A stretch of DNA of 64,000 nt. It comes from Diatrype stigma. Lineage: Eukaryota; Ascomycota; Sordariomycetes; Xylariales; Diatrypaceae. Under the pieces are notes generated by a model, which was given only the letters and a program-made list of their open reading frames with translations, had not been told where the DNA came from and searched no databases. Positions within the stretch are counted from its first letter, which is position 1. Each line of letters opens with the position of its first letter. Position numbers and translations under genes: made by a program. Shown in pieces: positions 32,664 through 44,611 of the stretch. The stretch covers positions 186,001 to 250,000 of the forward strand of contig JAKJXP020000040.1 of the NCBI GenBank assembly GCA_022225965.2. The letters run 5' to 3'.

Positions 32664-35206
32664 ATGGCTTCGGATGAAATTGAATTCGTGCCTCCTGATT
32701 CCAGACGAGCGTCGCAACTTACACAAGCCTCCGCCACCACAGAGCAGCAGCAGCAGCAGCAACAACAAGAACAACAAGAACAACCGCAACCACCACAACG
32801 CCCCACAAGCGCCCTTCGCAATGTCCATTTTCGCTCTGCACGGGACAACCCGCCAGCCATCCGCCTGCGTCGCGTCCGATCCTTGAGGCCAGACTCCAGT
32901 GCCGGCGACGGCAACGAACAGCAATATCAGCACCTATTACAACAACACCAGCTGCAACAACTGCAACAGCAGCAGCAGGAAGAGGGACAACAAGGATCAC
33001 AGGGACAGCAACAACAAGAACCGCAGTCACCAAACCAATGGACTGGCCGCCGTCGCTCGAGCTCAGAACCTCACCGAAGATGGTTTATGTCCGACGTCAA
33101 CAGCGGCAACAGCTCGCCGCGTACCGTTGCTGCCCCCATGCCCTCCGTACCCGAGAGGGGCCAGACGCGGGCACGGTCACAGTCGCATAGCATCCAGACC
33201 GCCGACTTTCAGCCCTTTCAAGGCCAAGGCCCGGGGGGAAGAACACGGCCAAGACTGCTTCGCCAGGTCACCAATATGGTGCCGGGGCGGCGTGGCAGCC
33301 GCTCCAGCCAGGGGAACGAGACGGAGGACGACGAATATGATGCAGATATCGTGGATATACTTGACGTAGTCGGTAGGTGACATTTTCCACCTTTCGATAC
33401 ATTGGAACCCATCTAGACTGGTTTTTGAAATACCAATCGTCAATTGCTAACTCAACTCACCTGCCATCATTAGACCCCGAAGTAGCCACGCTCTCCTCTA
33501 TTACAAATGTACAGAACTCGCTATTCATCCCGTCGCTGGGCCGGTTCGTCAACCGACAGCCGACCTATAGGCTCTCACATATTCCCCGCCTACCTGGGTC
33601 GTATCCCTCGCAAGAGAATATCATGAGCTCACGGCGGACGTCGGCTGCCGGTCCGGAGGAGCAGGAGCTGACCGGTCCTGTGCGCCCCTCTATAGAGCGA
33701 GTGCCGAGCACCATGACGGAGCGGTTCTACGCGGTTCGCCCTCATAACGCCACCCTGGACAACTGGACCGAAGAAGAGATAGCCGAGCTCAACGACCACG
33801 TGCGGCACATGCTGCACTCGCGGCGCAACAAGATGAAGCGCCGCTTCAAGGCGTTCGGTCAGTACATGCGGCGGCCTCTGGGCTTCCTGGTCACGGTGTA
33901 CGCGACCCTCATCACGCTCTTTGGCCTGGCCTGGGTGCTCTTCCTGATCGGCTGGATCTACGTCGGGGACCAGCAGCCGTACGTGATTAATGTGATCGAT
34001 ACGGTGCTCGTGTCCCTGTTCGCCCTCGTCGGAGACGGCCTCATCCCCTGGCGCATCGTCGACACCTACCACATGTGCTACATCGCGCACTACCACCACC
34101 TGACGTGGAAGCTGCGCAATAAGCTGGAGCTACCACACCTCCAGGACAAGAACGACCTGCCATCAGAGCCTGCCGCCCCGCGGGGGTCCTCTGAGGACAA
34201 TGCCGCCGCCGCCGCTACCGCGGCAGACGCGGCGGAGCTAGACCTCGAGGCGGCGCGGACCATGCACGAGAAGGAAGAGCTGACGGTGCTGACGCCGGCG
34301 CAGCAGCGCAAGCTGGAGCACCACCAGGCGAAGTTCTCCAAGTCGCACACTTTCTACAAGCCGCACGAGACGGAGACGCACTACGCCTTCCCCCTGCGGT
34401 TGCTGGTGGCCATCGTGGTGCTGCTGGACTGCCACTCCATCTTCCAGCTGGGGCTGGGCCTGTGCACGTGGTGCATTGACTACCGCGTGCGGCCGATGGC
34501 GCTCACGGCCACCCTGCTCAGCTTCTCCATCTCGGCCAACATCACGGCCGGCGTGCTCATCTCCGTCGGCGACCGCCGCACCCGCAAGAAGGACGTCATC
34601 GAGCGCATGTTCCGCCAGGAGCTCACCCAGGAGGCCATGAAGCGCGTCAACAAGGCCAAGGCGAAGGAGACCTTGGGTTCCCCCACCACGAGAGACGGAC
34701 AGCAGCCGGGCGATAATGATAATAATAATGATAACCATGAGGATGGGGAGCTGGTGGAGGAGAAGAAGAGGGGCGGCGGCGGCGCTGCCGCGGCGCGACT
34801 GCTGCCACCTTCTGCCTCTCGGCGGCTCGAGCGCATCGACGAGGGGAAGGAGAGCCGCACCAGCAGGGATTTCCCGTTCCGGCCTAAGCTCGACTTCCTG
34901 CGTAAGAGCAGCGATCGGGCGCGGCGGAGCTCCGGCGAGTCCTCGAGGAAGTCGATCGATAAGGTCGGGAGGTTCGACTCGACGAAGAAGAGGGAGACGA
35001 AATCCAGCGGCAGCGGCGGCAGCAGCAACAGTAGCGGCAGCGGAAGCAAGGGTTCTGCGCATAGCCCTCAAGCCAAAGCCAAAGGTGGCCAGAAGCAGCA
35101 GCAAGAAGAGGAAGGCTCCTCTCCTCGCGCCATCGGGGCGTTTCCCGAAGAAGAGGAAGAGGAAGCGGAACTGCAACCGAAAGAAGAGAAGAAGGGTTCG
35201 AATTGA
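32664..35206 (+). CDS. DUF2985 integral membrane protein with poly-Gln N-terminus
   Basis: Two exons: 32664-33372 and 33474-35206, giving 813 aa. The intron is 101 nt with a GTAGGT donor, GCTAAC branch and ATTAG acceptor. Residues 1-120 are Gln-rich (an eight-Gln run and several shorter ones) and basic. Three hydrophobic segments stand out: GFLVTVYATLITLFGLAWVL with the next helix after the GDQQPY loop, a pair around LRLLVAIVVLLDCHSIFQLG, and one around LTATLLSFSISANITAGVLI. The TYHMCYIAHYHHLTWKLRNK motif between them is characteristic of the fungal DUF2985 family. The C-terminus (about 610-813) is charged, Ser/Lys/Glu-rich and disordered. The molecular function of DUF2985 proteins is unknown. 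The start was chosen at the first in-frame ATG. Confidence 0.85.
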
Positions 35207-37416
35207 AACATCGTAAATCGATCCTACCAACCAACTGATCGAACACAAACTTCTTGGGTATAGAATAAAGCACACACGCACGCACGCACGCACGCACGCG
35301 CGCGCACACACACACTACCTTAATACATAATATGTACGTGGTTGGATGGCCCTTTCTATACATATCCTCTCTTCACATATACACATACACATACACATAC
35401 AAACACGTATATATATACATATATAGAAGCCAGGCAGCTTGGCTTGGCTCACCTAGCTAGTTGGCTACTTACTTAGCTGACGGACGAGCGGACGAGCAGG
35501 CGGGCAAGCAGGCAAGCAGGCAAGCAAGCGAGCGAGTTGGAGTCAGGCGCAAACGATGGCAAGCAAGCAGCAACATGCTCGCCCCCCATGTACGTATGTA
35601 TGTATGTATTCATGTATGTATGCATGCAACTCAGAATCTCGCGGGATCCCGGAGAAGTTGCAGGTGGTCGCTGATGATGATGGTCGTCGTCGGTCGGTTG
35701 GTTGAATGGGCGAGGTTGTTGGTTTTGGGTGAACTTTTGGATACTTATATATACCTATATACCTACCTATCTTTTCGGAAGTACATATTGTTTTTCTTCT
35801 TCTTTTCGAATGGTTTGGTAAGTACTCAGTTACTGTAGTTAGGGACTGGTTGGTAGTTGGCGTGGGGTGGGCAAAATGTTTGACAAATATAGGGGGAAAA
35901 CACAATAAACATACATATAAAACAAGCGAGTGAATGGGACTGGCTTGACTTGACTCGAATTGACTAGTTCTTCATATAGTGAGTGAGTGAGCACTTACTT
36001 GTTTTTAGTCAGTAAGTTGTTCGACATGTCCTGTCGAGGTTGGCAGCCGGGCCGCCCCTCGAGTTCGGTGGTCGTGGAGATGGGAGCCCACGGGCTCCTC
36101 CTGTGCCCTTCTTAACGTAATGAAGTCGTACGTAGCCTCAGAACATAGATAGATGGATGGATAGATAGATAGATGCCCGACCATGTTGTGTTGTTGGCAG
36201 TTCAGTTCATCTTGGAAATTGCAAACGACGCAAGGCGCGGCGGGCTGACGGACGGGCTCTTAACATCTTGTGTTCTCTTGCTTTTTCTCTCGCGTCTTCT
36301 TCGCGTGATCGTGAAAAGATATGTATTGTTGGGAAGGGAGGAGGGAGTTTGATGAGCAAAGCACATGGCGTGATAGGTCCATGCGATGATGCATACTTAC
36401 ATACATGCCATATTTCGCGTCGTTAAAATTATCATCACACAATTCAACTAATTCATCATCAAACTAAAGACAGAGGATGAATGATGAAAGCAAATTGCTA
36501 CTTACCGAGTTGATATGGCATTTATGTATCTCATTGCTCCGTAGACAGACAGATGGTATCCGAGTAGCATACGCGTCTGCTGCCCCTTTTCTCCCCCTTG
36601 CAGTCACCCGTGTTCTTCATCACCAGGTACAACTTAGATCAGCAATAATTAGGGTTGCTTATATGTCATGGTTACGATCAAATACAAGGCGCTCGTCCAG
36701 AGAATTTCTTGAGCCAGCTGTGCCATCGACTCCGGCTTCAGATAGACCTCTCCTTATAGCTAGATTCTACAGGCGAAGTAGTCTAGTACAGAATAATAGG
36801 TAGACAGGAAGTCCGACTCTTGGTGATTTAAGACAGAATAGCCTTCACGAGAAATCTCATATGGTCACCAAGACATGATTGATTGTGATGTGTCCGTCTC
36901 TGATTTATTACGTACGACTCGATCTACAAGCGCCCAAGAGTAATAAGAAAAATATGTGCAGCAAAGTGTCATGAGCCCGTTAAATACTGCCTTTTTAACC
37001 CACCCTCCCAAACCTCAAAAATTACGTCCGCCGTCCACATGATCGTAGTTCGTTCCATGCGGGTCCTCGCGAGTAGTCGTGTCTCTTGAGGGAGTGGCTC
37101 GCCTCTAGACCTCATTGTAATTTCAAAGAAAGTGTAGGACCGGAACGCCCGTGCTAGAAACGCCAGGCAATGATTGCTTTATGCAGTCATGATGCTGTGC
37201 GTATGCAGCTGGTTTTACCCAACGTCACAATCGCTGGAATCAGGGACGAAATGATATCAACTAAGCCGCCTTAACAATAATGGGAGGGCATTGTTGACGT
37301 CGGCCAACAGTAGCAGGCTGGTTTTCAGCAGCCATAGCTAGAAGAGAGAGCGTACCAAACGCAACAGGTCGAGTGGTATCTCTTGTTGTACATTCCGGGA
37401 TCTTGGCCTCGTCCCA
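35207..37416. other. Microsatellite-rich convergent spacer
   Basis: 2.2 kb between convergent genes, with no supportable exon. It is unusually dense in simple repeats: CG/CA tract 35271-35316, CACATA repeats 35376-35426, GCAAGCAG units 35501-35536, GTAT units about 35590-35625 and GATA/GATG units 36145-36174. Confidence 0.5.
35271..35316. repeat. Alternating purine-pyrimidine (CACG/CG/CA) tract
   Basis: About 46 bp of strictly alternating purine-pyrimidine built from CACG, CG and CA units, in the probable 3' untranslated region of the DUF2985 gene. Such tracts can adopt Z-DNA and are length-unstable. Confidence 0.7.
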
Positions 37417-40400
37417 TCAGTAGCGGGGATGGCGAGTCGCAATCTCCCTTACACGGTTCGCCATAACGGTCATGCCAGAGATGTGCTTCCGAATCGGGTC
37501 GCCCGGTGCTCTGCTGCTGATTTGCATGAAGAGGTTCTCGAGCCGGGAAATAAACTGGCCCATAATGTTCGGTAGAACATCACGGATTTGGGGGTCCTGA
37601 GAAGATGTTAGCTTTACATTGTGGGGGTATTTCGTTGAAGATTGTGTACGTACAATGTCTGGTAGCGTCGCATGTAAGCTGTGTAGGATAACCTCCAGCC
37701 AGGTGACCCTCTCGCGGAGGAGAGGTCCGTCCAGTTCTTCCGAAATTATCGTTCCAACTGAGAGAGATACGAGCATCGGGAGATCCTGCAGGAGGTTCGG
37801 GTTGAATTTGACAATGTATTTGTCAAAAACCTCGTGCTTCCGTTCCCCCTGGAGCCATCGAATGAGTCCCGTCTCGTAGTCACCACGCTCCATTTGAGAG
37901 GCAATATTGGCAATCAAATGCTGCAGCTCGGCGTCCTTACCGGCCGAGCCATTGCTCGCGAACGGGACTAGCTGGTTATGAGCAGTTCCTGCCGGGCTAC
38001 CGTACGAATGAGCATGGGAATGCGGCTGAGAATGCGGCTGGGAATGCGCGGGCTGCGGCGGAGGCTGCGGTTGAGGCTGGGGCACTGGAACACGTTCTCT
38101 GGCTAACTGTTGCTGCATTTTGAGGAATCCGTCCTGGAACTGGGATTGCGTGGCAGCCATGGCGGAAACCGTATCCGACAGCCGAGTGACCAGTACAGTG
38201 AGCTGATCGATCTTGTGGCTGTCGGCAACGTGTCGCTGCTCCAACAGCTCAATTTGTTCCGCAGCCCGCAGCTCGACATCTTGCACAACCGACCGAGAGG
38301 CGGCAACCGCCATATCACTGAAGACGGGCGTGATAGTGTCCATTAACGTTCGGCGGAAGCTTTCCTCCATATCCATGGCCACACTACTCACGACTTTATC
38401 GGAAATGGCCTTCGAGAGTTCGGGTTTCTGGAGCGCCTGAGTAACAGCGTTTGGTAGCAGCTTCTGCATTTGGTTTTGCACAGAATGAGAGATCCGACCA
38501 CCAATTTTGCCCTCGAGCTGCTCCGCGATGACTTTGATGGTGTTGCTCAGGGCCGGCACCACATGTTCCTCGAACTGGTCACTAACAATCCGGGCCAACA
38601 CAGCTTGGACGTTTTCGTTCAAAACACTAGATACCAGGTTGAGAAGATCCTTCTGGCTGTTGTTGAAGGACTCTTCGCGGCTGCGAATCTGAGCCTCGAT
38701 CTTACCCTTGTGATCTTTCATTTCATTCGCAATGATGCCCGATAGGCTAGTACCGAGGCTAGATTCAATCTGCTTAACCGCCGAGACGATAGACTCGGCC
38801 GACATGTTGTTATGTGTAACAGCCGGTGCGGCTCTAGCCTCCGCGCCCTTTCCAGAGGCTGGGCCGGGACGTGGTGAATGCGAGTTGCCGTTGGATTGGG
38901 TGTTGTCCACGGTAAGCTTTTCTGCTGCGGTGGCGGCGGCGGCGGCAGCTCTCTCTCTCTTCTTCCTTGCCTTCTTCTCGTTCTTATCGAGTTGATTGAT
39001 AGGAGTGACCGGAGCCTCTGCCTCCTTGCGCTCCGGGTGCAAGCTTGTGGGGCCATTGCTCTCCAAGCCCTTCTTGGGCTGCTCGTGGGCTGGATGAGGA
39101 GCTGGTTGCGGAGGTGGCGTCTCCTTGGAAGCGGATCGGGCAGCGATCCGAATCGGCACAGTAATGGGCTCGTCGACCGCTTCCGTTATAATGGTACTGG
39201 GCAGTTCTTTGAGCTTAGCGATCTTAACGAGACCAGTTTCAACGGCATCGACCCCGGCGATAACCTTATTATCCTTGGTCCAACCAAGCTCGTTGTTCTT
39301 GACCCAGATGGCAGTAACACCTTTCGAATGCATAGCATAAAGCTCGAAAAGAGTTGGCTCGTCGCTGTCAGCGGCAGCAGCCGGCGTCCCCAAAATGTCC
39401 AAGCTTCGAAGCACACCCTTGTTCGAGAATGAGTATTCACGCACACCACTAATGACTGCGGTTGAATCAGGCTCGGGTATTGACGAATCCTTGGCTACCA
39501 ACTTCTGAATGTAATCGACTTGAGACAGACCCTTGATCGTGTACTTAGGCGCCGAAAGATGGAGGAAATAGACGGAGTTCCGGGTCGGATGACCGACGAT
39601 AACCATACCGGAAGCGGAATGGTACATGACACTACACACTGCATCTGACTCTTTGGTATGAGGCAGGTTGAACTCCTGGACGGGTTTGCCAAGGGCAAGG
39701 TCCCAAAGCTGCAGAGTATGGTTCTGCTTCATCCCAACGATCATATAGCGTAAGGCGCACCGCTTCTGGTAAGGCCGTTGCTTATCCAGCAGTAACACAG
39801 ATGTAGGCCACGCCTTCTCGCCTTCGGGCGTGGTGTTCAGAGTCATTAGAGGCTCCTTGACCTCGAGTGACGTGTGGGCAGGCATGGGGAAGCGCGGATC
39901 GGAGTCTTCGTTCGCCGTGGTCAGATCTCGTACATCCCAGAACTTGACGCGGCCGGACTTGTCAAGGGAAACGATAGTAGTGTCATCTTGACTGAAGGTG
40001 AAATCCTTGCCGGCTTTGCCCGTGTTAATGCGAAGAGCGCACTGCTTTGATAGCTTCTCGGTATCCACAACGCGGTCATGGCCCGGTTTGAACAGGTTAT
40101 TCTGCATGATGTATGCTGGCCAGATGATGCTGATGGTCTTGCCGCGCCCAACCGCGAAGTAGTCTGGATGAGACGACGAGATCCTTGCTCGGGTCTTCAG
40201 AACGCCACCTGGCGTGTCACCCTCTTGGGTGCTGATGGGAGGTAGCGCAAACCCGTACTGCTCGGGGTTGGGGTCATCTATATGATCTTTCTCGCCGTTC
40301 TTAATCTGGACGTAGTAGACAGTACCACTGATGCCGGTGCCGATGATGGACTCCTTATGTGTCGTGTTGAGGTCGGAGGGCGTGGACGAAATAGCCACAT

Positions 40401-42321
40401 TGAAGATGCGGTCTTTGGTATCGGTAAAGAGCTTTGCATCCCTACCATCGTCCTGGCGAATGACGCGGAGACCACCAGCTTTCGACATACCGTAAGTCAT
40501 GTACGACTCGGTTGCTGAAACGAGATTTCTGTCGATCTGATCGAACTCCTTCTTGAGGCGTGCGATGTCAAGAACGACTTCGTCACGGAAGTGTGGACGG
40601 GGCTCCTCGGTATCCTGCATTGTGATGGAGATCCACGGCTTCATGGGGAAGTTGTAGACCTTGATAGGTGTGGGCTCCTCTTCTATCACGACTATCTCAT
40701 CAGCTTCGGCGCTCTCCCAGCTATCGGCGACAGGTCCATGAGCGGTATCCTCGACAATATCACGGATTGCCTGGGCGGTATCCGGAGAATACGCCTCCTC
40801 AAGCAGGCCTTCATTCCCCTTGCGGTTCAGCTCATGCTGGATGTCCTTGGCCACAACCTCAGCCGCTTCCTGGAAATCGGCGTCAGTCTTGGCTCTCATC
40901 AGGTCTTCGAGTTCGTCGGCGATCTGGGACTGTACCTCGTGAACAGCATTATCCAGCGCATCCTGGGCCTCCTTGTCTGCCTGTCCTGCGAGACCGTTGA
41001 GGGCGTCGGATACGGTCTCCTTATTCTCCTGGCCGTTGCTCCCCGGGGCCGCGATTCCGGTGCTGGGGGTGTGTTTGGGATCAGGATTTGACTGCTGCGA
41101 GTCCGGGCTGCCCTCGGAATTCCTTTGGAGGGGGAGGGGACTAGCGGCAGAACTTTGGTGGCTACTAGGTTGCTTATGATCTTGAGCGAAGCCAGGCGAG
41201 GAAGTTGCACTGGGTGCCTTCTTCAGGACCTGGTAGCTGGTTGCAGGGAGCGGGGCGTCGGTAGTCACGGTGGTACCTGTGTAATCAACGGGAGCCGATG
41301 CTCCAGACGTCGACTTGGGTGTTCCATTCTGAGGCGGGGGGGCCGCAAATTCGTCGAAAGGGTTAGTATAGTCGAACTTGGTTGGCTTGCGGCTGCCATC
41401 GTGCTGAGAAGAGGCCGGCGACCCGTATTCGTATTTCGAAGAAGGGGCCTGGGTCTGATCCTTAGTTGCGAACTTGAAGGGCATGGGTGTACTATCATGC
41501 GAGGCATTCGCAGATAGAGCTTGCTTCAGTTGAGAATACTCTCTTGAATGGTCGGCGGCCGAATTGTTGACTGAAGGTGGGGTCAATGTGGCAGCGTGCG
41601 ACGACTCGTTCGCCGAGAGCTGGTCACTCTGAGAGGGCTTGGGTCGGTGCAGCAGGTTTAGAAGATACGCTTGAGTGTCGGCCGAAGGGGCTGTCGAAGT
41701 CCATGAATTGTGTCTCTGAGAAGATTCGGACACCGATCCATCGCCACCCATGGTACCCTTCATAAGGGTAGCAAGAAGGCCCTGAGGATCGGCGGGCATA
41801 GGCACTGGGGCATGTAAGGGGGGCTGGGAGTTATTGTGAGGCAAGCTGGGAGGACCATCGAAAGAGGCCGATTGAGGTTGCCCAGTGGAAGTTGGAGAAG
41901 GTTCCGAGTCGTACTGCGACTTCTGCTGCCCACCCCCACTGAATTTCAGGAGATTGAGCAGATTGGCACTCTGATCGGGCTTCGTGGTCGTGTTTGAAGG
42001 AGGCATGCTGCCAATAGGGCCGAGGTTCATCATTCCCGGAGGATGATGAGAATGAGTGAAGTTGCTCGGAGGCGACGGCGCCGCGGGCAGGTGATAATTG
42101 TCCGAAGTACCTAGAATGGGGGAATCCGTACTTGTGAGATCATAGAATGGTGGCTGGGCGTTGCCCTGGTTGTAGGCAGAGAATCGCGAGAGGAGATCCT
42201 GAGTGGAGGCGGAGGCGGAATCGTCGTCCTGGTTATTGCGCGCGGCTTGCATGCGAGCAAACATAGCCTGTAGATGGCCATTTGGGTCGTTGCCACCATG
42301 AGGTGGGCCGTAGCTCGCCAT
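37417..42321 (-). CDS. EDC4: mRNA decapping scaffold, Edc4/Pdc1-like WD40 protein
   Basis: Exons 42321-37654 and 37596-37417, giving 1615 aa. The 57-nt intron (GTACGT, branch CTAAC, CTCAG) contains no stop and keeps frame. The ATG at 42321 (MASYGPPHGG) is the first true one. Residues 1-480 are disordered and contain short Leu-rich helical motifs: DLLSRF (42-47), NLLNLLK (120-126), GLLATLMKG (181-189) and YLLNLLHR (219-226). These resemble HLM motifs that bind the LSm domain of Edc3. A WD40-like beta-propeller follows (about 560-980). Then come an Ala/Lys/Glu helix (KKARKKRERAAAAAATAAEK), a long coiled coil (about 1180-1380) and the Ge-1/Edc4-type C-terminal helical domain (LIANIASQMERGDYETGLIR). 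Edc4 proteins link decapping factors in P-bodies. It works in the same pathway class as the Pumilio protein upstream. Confidence 0.85.
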   Translation of the reverse strand: MASYGPPHGGNDPNGHLQAMFARMQAARNNQDDDSASASTQDLLSRFSAYNQGNAQPPFYDLTSTDSPILGTSDNYHLPAAPSPPSNFTHSHHPPGMMNLGPIGSMPPSNTTTKPDQSANLLNLLKFSGGGQQKSQYDSEPSPTSTGQPQSASFDGPPSLPHNNSQPPLHAPVPMPADPQGLLATLMKGTMGGDGSVSESSQRHNSWTSTAPSADTQAYLLNLLHRPKPSQSDQLSANESSHAATLTPPSVNNSAADHSREYSQLKQALSANASHDSTPMPFKFATKDQTQAPSSKYEYGSPASSQHDGSRKPTKFDYTNPFDEFAAPPPQNGTPKSTSGASAPVDYTGTTVTTDAPLPATSYQVLKKAPSATSSPGFAQDHKQPSSHQSSAASPLPLQRNSEGSPDSQQSNPDPKHTPSTGIAAPGSNGQENKETVSDALNGLAGQADKEAQDALDNAVHEVQSQIADELEDLMRAKTDADFQEAAEVVAKDIQHELNRKGNEGLLEEAYSPDTAQAIRDIVEDTAHGPVADSWESAEADEIVVIEEEPTPIKVYNFPMKPWISITMQDTEEPRPHFRDEVVLDIARLKKEFDQIDRNLVSATESYMTYGMSKAGGLRVIRQDDGRDAKLFTDTKDRIFNVAISSTPSDLNTTHKESIIGTGISGTVYYVQIKNGEKDHIDDPNPEQYGFALPPISTQEGDTPGGVLKTRARISSSHPDYFAVGRGKTISIIWPAYIMQNNLFKPGHDRVVDTEKLSKQCALRINTGKAGKDFTFSQDDTTIVSLDKSGRVKFWDVRDLTTANEDSDPRFPMPAHTSLEVKEPLMTLNTTPEGEKAWPTSVLLLDKQRPYQKRCALRYMIVGMKQNHTLQLWDLALGKPVQEFNLPHTKESDAVCSVMYHSASGMVIVGHPTRNSVYFLHLSAPKYTIKGLSQVDYIQKLVAKDSSIPEPDSTAVISGVREYSFSNKGVLRSLDILGTPAAAADSDEPTLFELYAMHSKGVTAIWVKNNELGWTKDNKVIAGVDAVETGLVKIAKLKELPSTIITEAVDEPITVPIRIAARSASKETPPPQPAPHPAHEQPKKGLESNGPTSLHPERKEAEAPVTPINQLDKNEKKARKKRERAAAAAATAAEKLTVDNTQSNGNSHSPRPGPASGKGAEARAAPAVTHNNMSAESIVSAVKQIESSLGTSLSGIIANEMKDHKGKIEAQIRSREESFNNSQKDLLNLVSSVLNENVQAVLARIVSDQFEEHVVPALSNTIKVIAEQLEGKIGGRISHSVQNQMQKLLPNAVTQALQKPELSKAISDKVVSSVAMDMEESFRRTLMDTITPVFSDMAVAASRSVVQDVELRAAEQIELLEQRHVADSHKIDQLTVLVTRLSDTVSAMAATQSQFQDGFLKMQQQLARERVPVPQPQPQPPPQPAHSQPHSQPHSHAHSYGSPAGTAHNQLVPFASNGSAGKDAELQHLIANIASQMERGDYETGLIRWLQGERKHEVFDKYIVKFNPNLLQDLPMLVSLSVGTIISEELDGPLLRERVTWLEVILHSLHATLPDIVRTQSSTKYPHNVKLTSSQDPQIRDVLPNIMGQFISRLENLFMQISSRAPGDPIRKHISGMTVMANRVREIATRHPRY

Positions 42322-44611
42322 GATGACTGATGAGTGGTACGGGTAGGAAAAACTCAAACGTGGGTACCTGTTCGTACTTGGGGGCGGGTGGACGAATAGA
42401 CGAATAGTCGGGTAGTCGGATAGGAGAGTTAGATGGTTCCTACTTCCTGAAGGGACGGCGCGGTGCGAGTGCAGCTATACCTAACCGCCTCAATCTAGAG
42501 CTGTTGGACTAGAGTAAAATATAGCCGCGTTTGAAACTCTAGGGGCACACCTTGCTACAGCAAACGGCGATGTTAGATAACTAAGGCAGGTAGGCGGGAA
42601 CAAGATAGATGGTGGATATGATTGATAGAAGAAAAAGAAGGAAATAACAGGGAAGGGACAGAATCCCAGATCGACGATGGAAATCCCAGTATGTGTTGTA
42701 ATTGGGCAATGCAATGGATGAAGAACGAAAATCTTCCAGTGTTGCCCAATACCAAAAATTTCCAAATTTCCAGCCTCGCCAAGTTGTATGTAACTACCTG
42801 ACCTACTGGGCACGGAGGTAGAGGATATGGGAAGGATTGAGGCCGGTTCGGAGTAGTGAGCGTAGGTAGATAGGTACAGTTAGGTCAGGTAGGTGGGTAG
42901 TAGGCGTGGTAGCAGGGTAGCAGGGTAGCAAGCTAGCTGGGTCGCAGGGGATGGTGATGAGCTGGTGGGTGGTGTGGGTACCTAATTGCGAGGTCTTGAC
43001 TCTCCCGTTGGAAAGATCGGGCACACTCCTGCCGAGACCTGCCAGCTAAGGTGGTGGTAGGTGTAGGTATGTATGTATGTATGTACCTAGTAAGTCTGGT
43101 CAAGAAGTACTACATACAACCATGTCATCATGTTTACAACAGGCCTGCGGGTGATGTCTGTTGATAACACCACCGAATGGTGAGGGCAAAATGACGAGTA
43201 TCTCGGTTGGAAAGCCTCTTGTGGGATGGATGGATCATTCGAACGAAGAGGGTTGTAGGTGAGAAAGTAAACTCGTCTGAACCAAGTCGGGTGAGCTGGT
43301 TGTGGTTTGTGATTGTGGTTGTGGTTGTGGTTGTGGTCGTGGTAGGTGAGTTGAGAAGTGGGAGCTGGTGGGAGGTCTGCCTGAGACGTGTTACCCCGTA
43401 TGTAGGCCCGTATGTACTATGTAGGCAACCTTGAAGTATGTACATGCCTGCATACATGCAAGCTATGTATGTACAATAATTCCCTGGAAGATAGCCAGAA
43501 CGACTAGGTATTACTATAGTAGCTGGGTAAGCTAAGTGTTTGGGCACCTATGGCAAGTGCTGCTTGATGTTGTTTTCCAACCGTATTGGGCCGTAGCAGG
43601 GCGTCCACATATGCACATATGTGCTGTCACGAACCGATAATCAATGCTCCCGCCCGCCCTCCTGGCTGTAACCGCCAAGGCTCTTATTCACTGCTGTTAA
43701 GCCTTCTTGCTGGAGAGGTTGGCATGCAGTCACCAGTTCCAGACTCAGAAAATGAAGCACTTATTATTCTAAGGTTACTCTCGTATTTCAGGTGTGCTTA
43801 GCACTACTTTACTATGTAAGTCCCGGTTCTGCCAGTCATATGTAATCCCGGCCGTAGCCTGTCACCGTCAAGACTATCAACTCCCGTCGCGTTCAAGGTC
43901 GAGGACCCCCTCCACCTAGTACGTACTAAATATGTAGGTAATGGAAGTAATCAACAGCAACTAGAATATTTGTGCAGGGCGTATGGCTCTACGGAGGAAA
44001 CTAGCCTCGATATTCGTGACTGCCGTGGATGGAGTGATAATGTTGCAGCTCCAGTGCCGGAGAGTTGCTGCAAATAATAAAATATGATAAGGTCCACGGG
44101 TGATACGATAAGGTGCTTGTACTAGTGGGGTTGACTGCTTTGTACCTATGTATAAGTTATGTGGCTTTGAATCGGATATCGCAAACGCCGACTGGCGGTT
44201 CTTCACCTGGACTTCCTCTGCCTGCTCTGGTAAGGTTAGTTATGTAATCATGAAGAGCCTTGTTGCCTCCATTTGACAGGGAACAACGGAAGGCAAGGCT
44301 CAATTAACCAAAGGCTGATTCCAACATCACGCACCGCCATCCCATCCCTTATCCGTTGACGGTGTTTTTGGACAATCGATCACTAAGACTACATCACTTG
44401 TAACATACATACGGGTCTCGTTTCCAGCCTCTCTGCACTTAATTTGGTTTTGTCTCAGGACCGAAACACGTAGCCTCAGTTCATGGCCGCTGCTCCTGAG
44501 ACTACTAATCACGACTTCTATATAAACTGAGTCTATGCACACCACCGCGTGGAGGAGTCTTTAGTCTCTTGCGATATTCCATAAGAAGATCATTCCTTTC
44601 ATTATCACAGA
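42322..44611. other. Long divergent spacer with microsatellites
   Basis: 2.3 kb between the decapping scaffold and a plus-strand gene. Contains TAGGTAGG-type motifs (42560-43000), GTAT units at about 43060-43090 and TGTGGT repeats at 43300-43342. Frames up to about 137 codons read through these repeats and are not supportable as genes. Confidence 0.5.
43300..43342. repeat. TGTGGT hexanucleotide repeat
   Basis: About six imperfect units of TGTGGT. In one minus-strand frame they encode a threonine run, which explains the chance open frame there. Confidence 0.7.

Noticed and set aside
34238..35311. Long minus-strand frame (357 codons) opposite the DUF2985 gene
   Set aside because: Composition is an artefact of GC bias and repeats; the plus strand carries membrane segments and a clean intron.
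43134..43547. 137-codon minus-strand frame with a threonine run
   Set aside because: The run comes from the TGTGGT microsatellite; the rest has no coding features.
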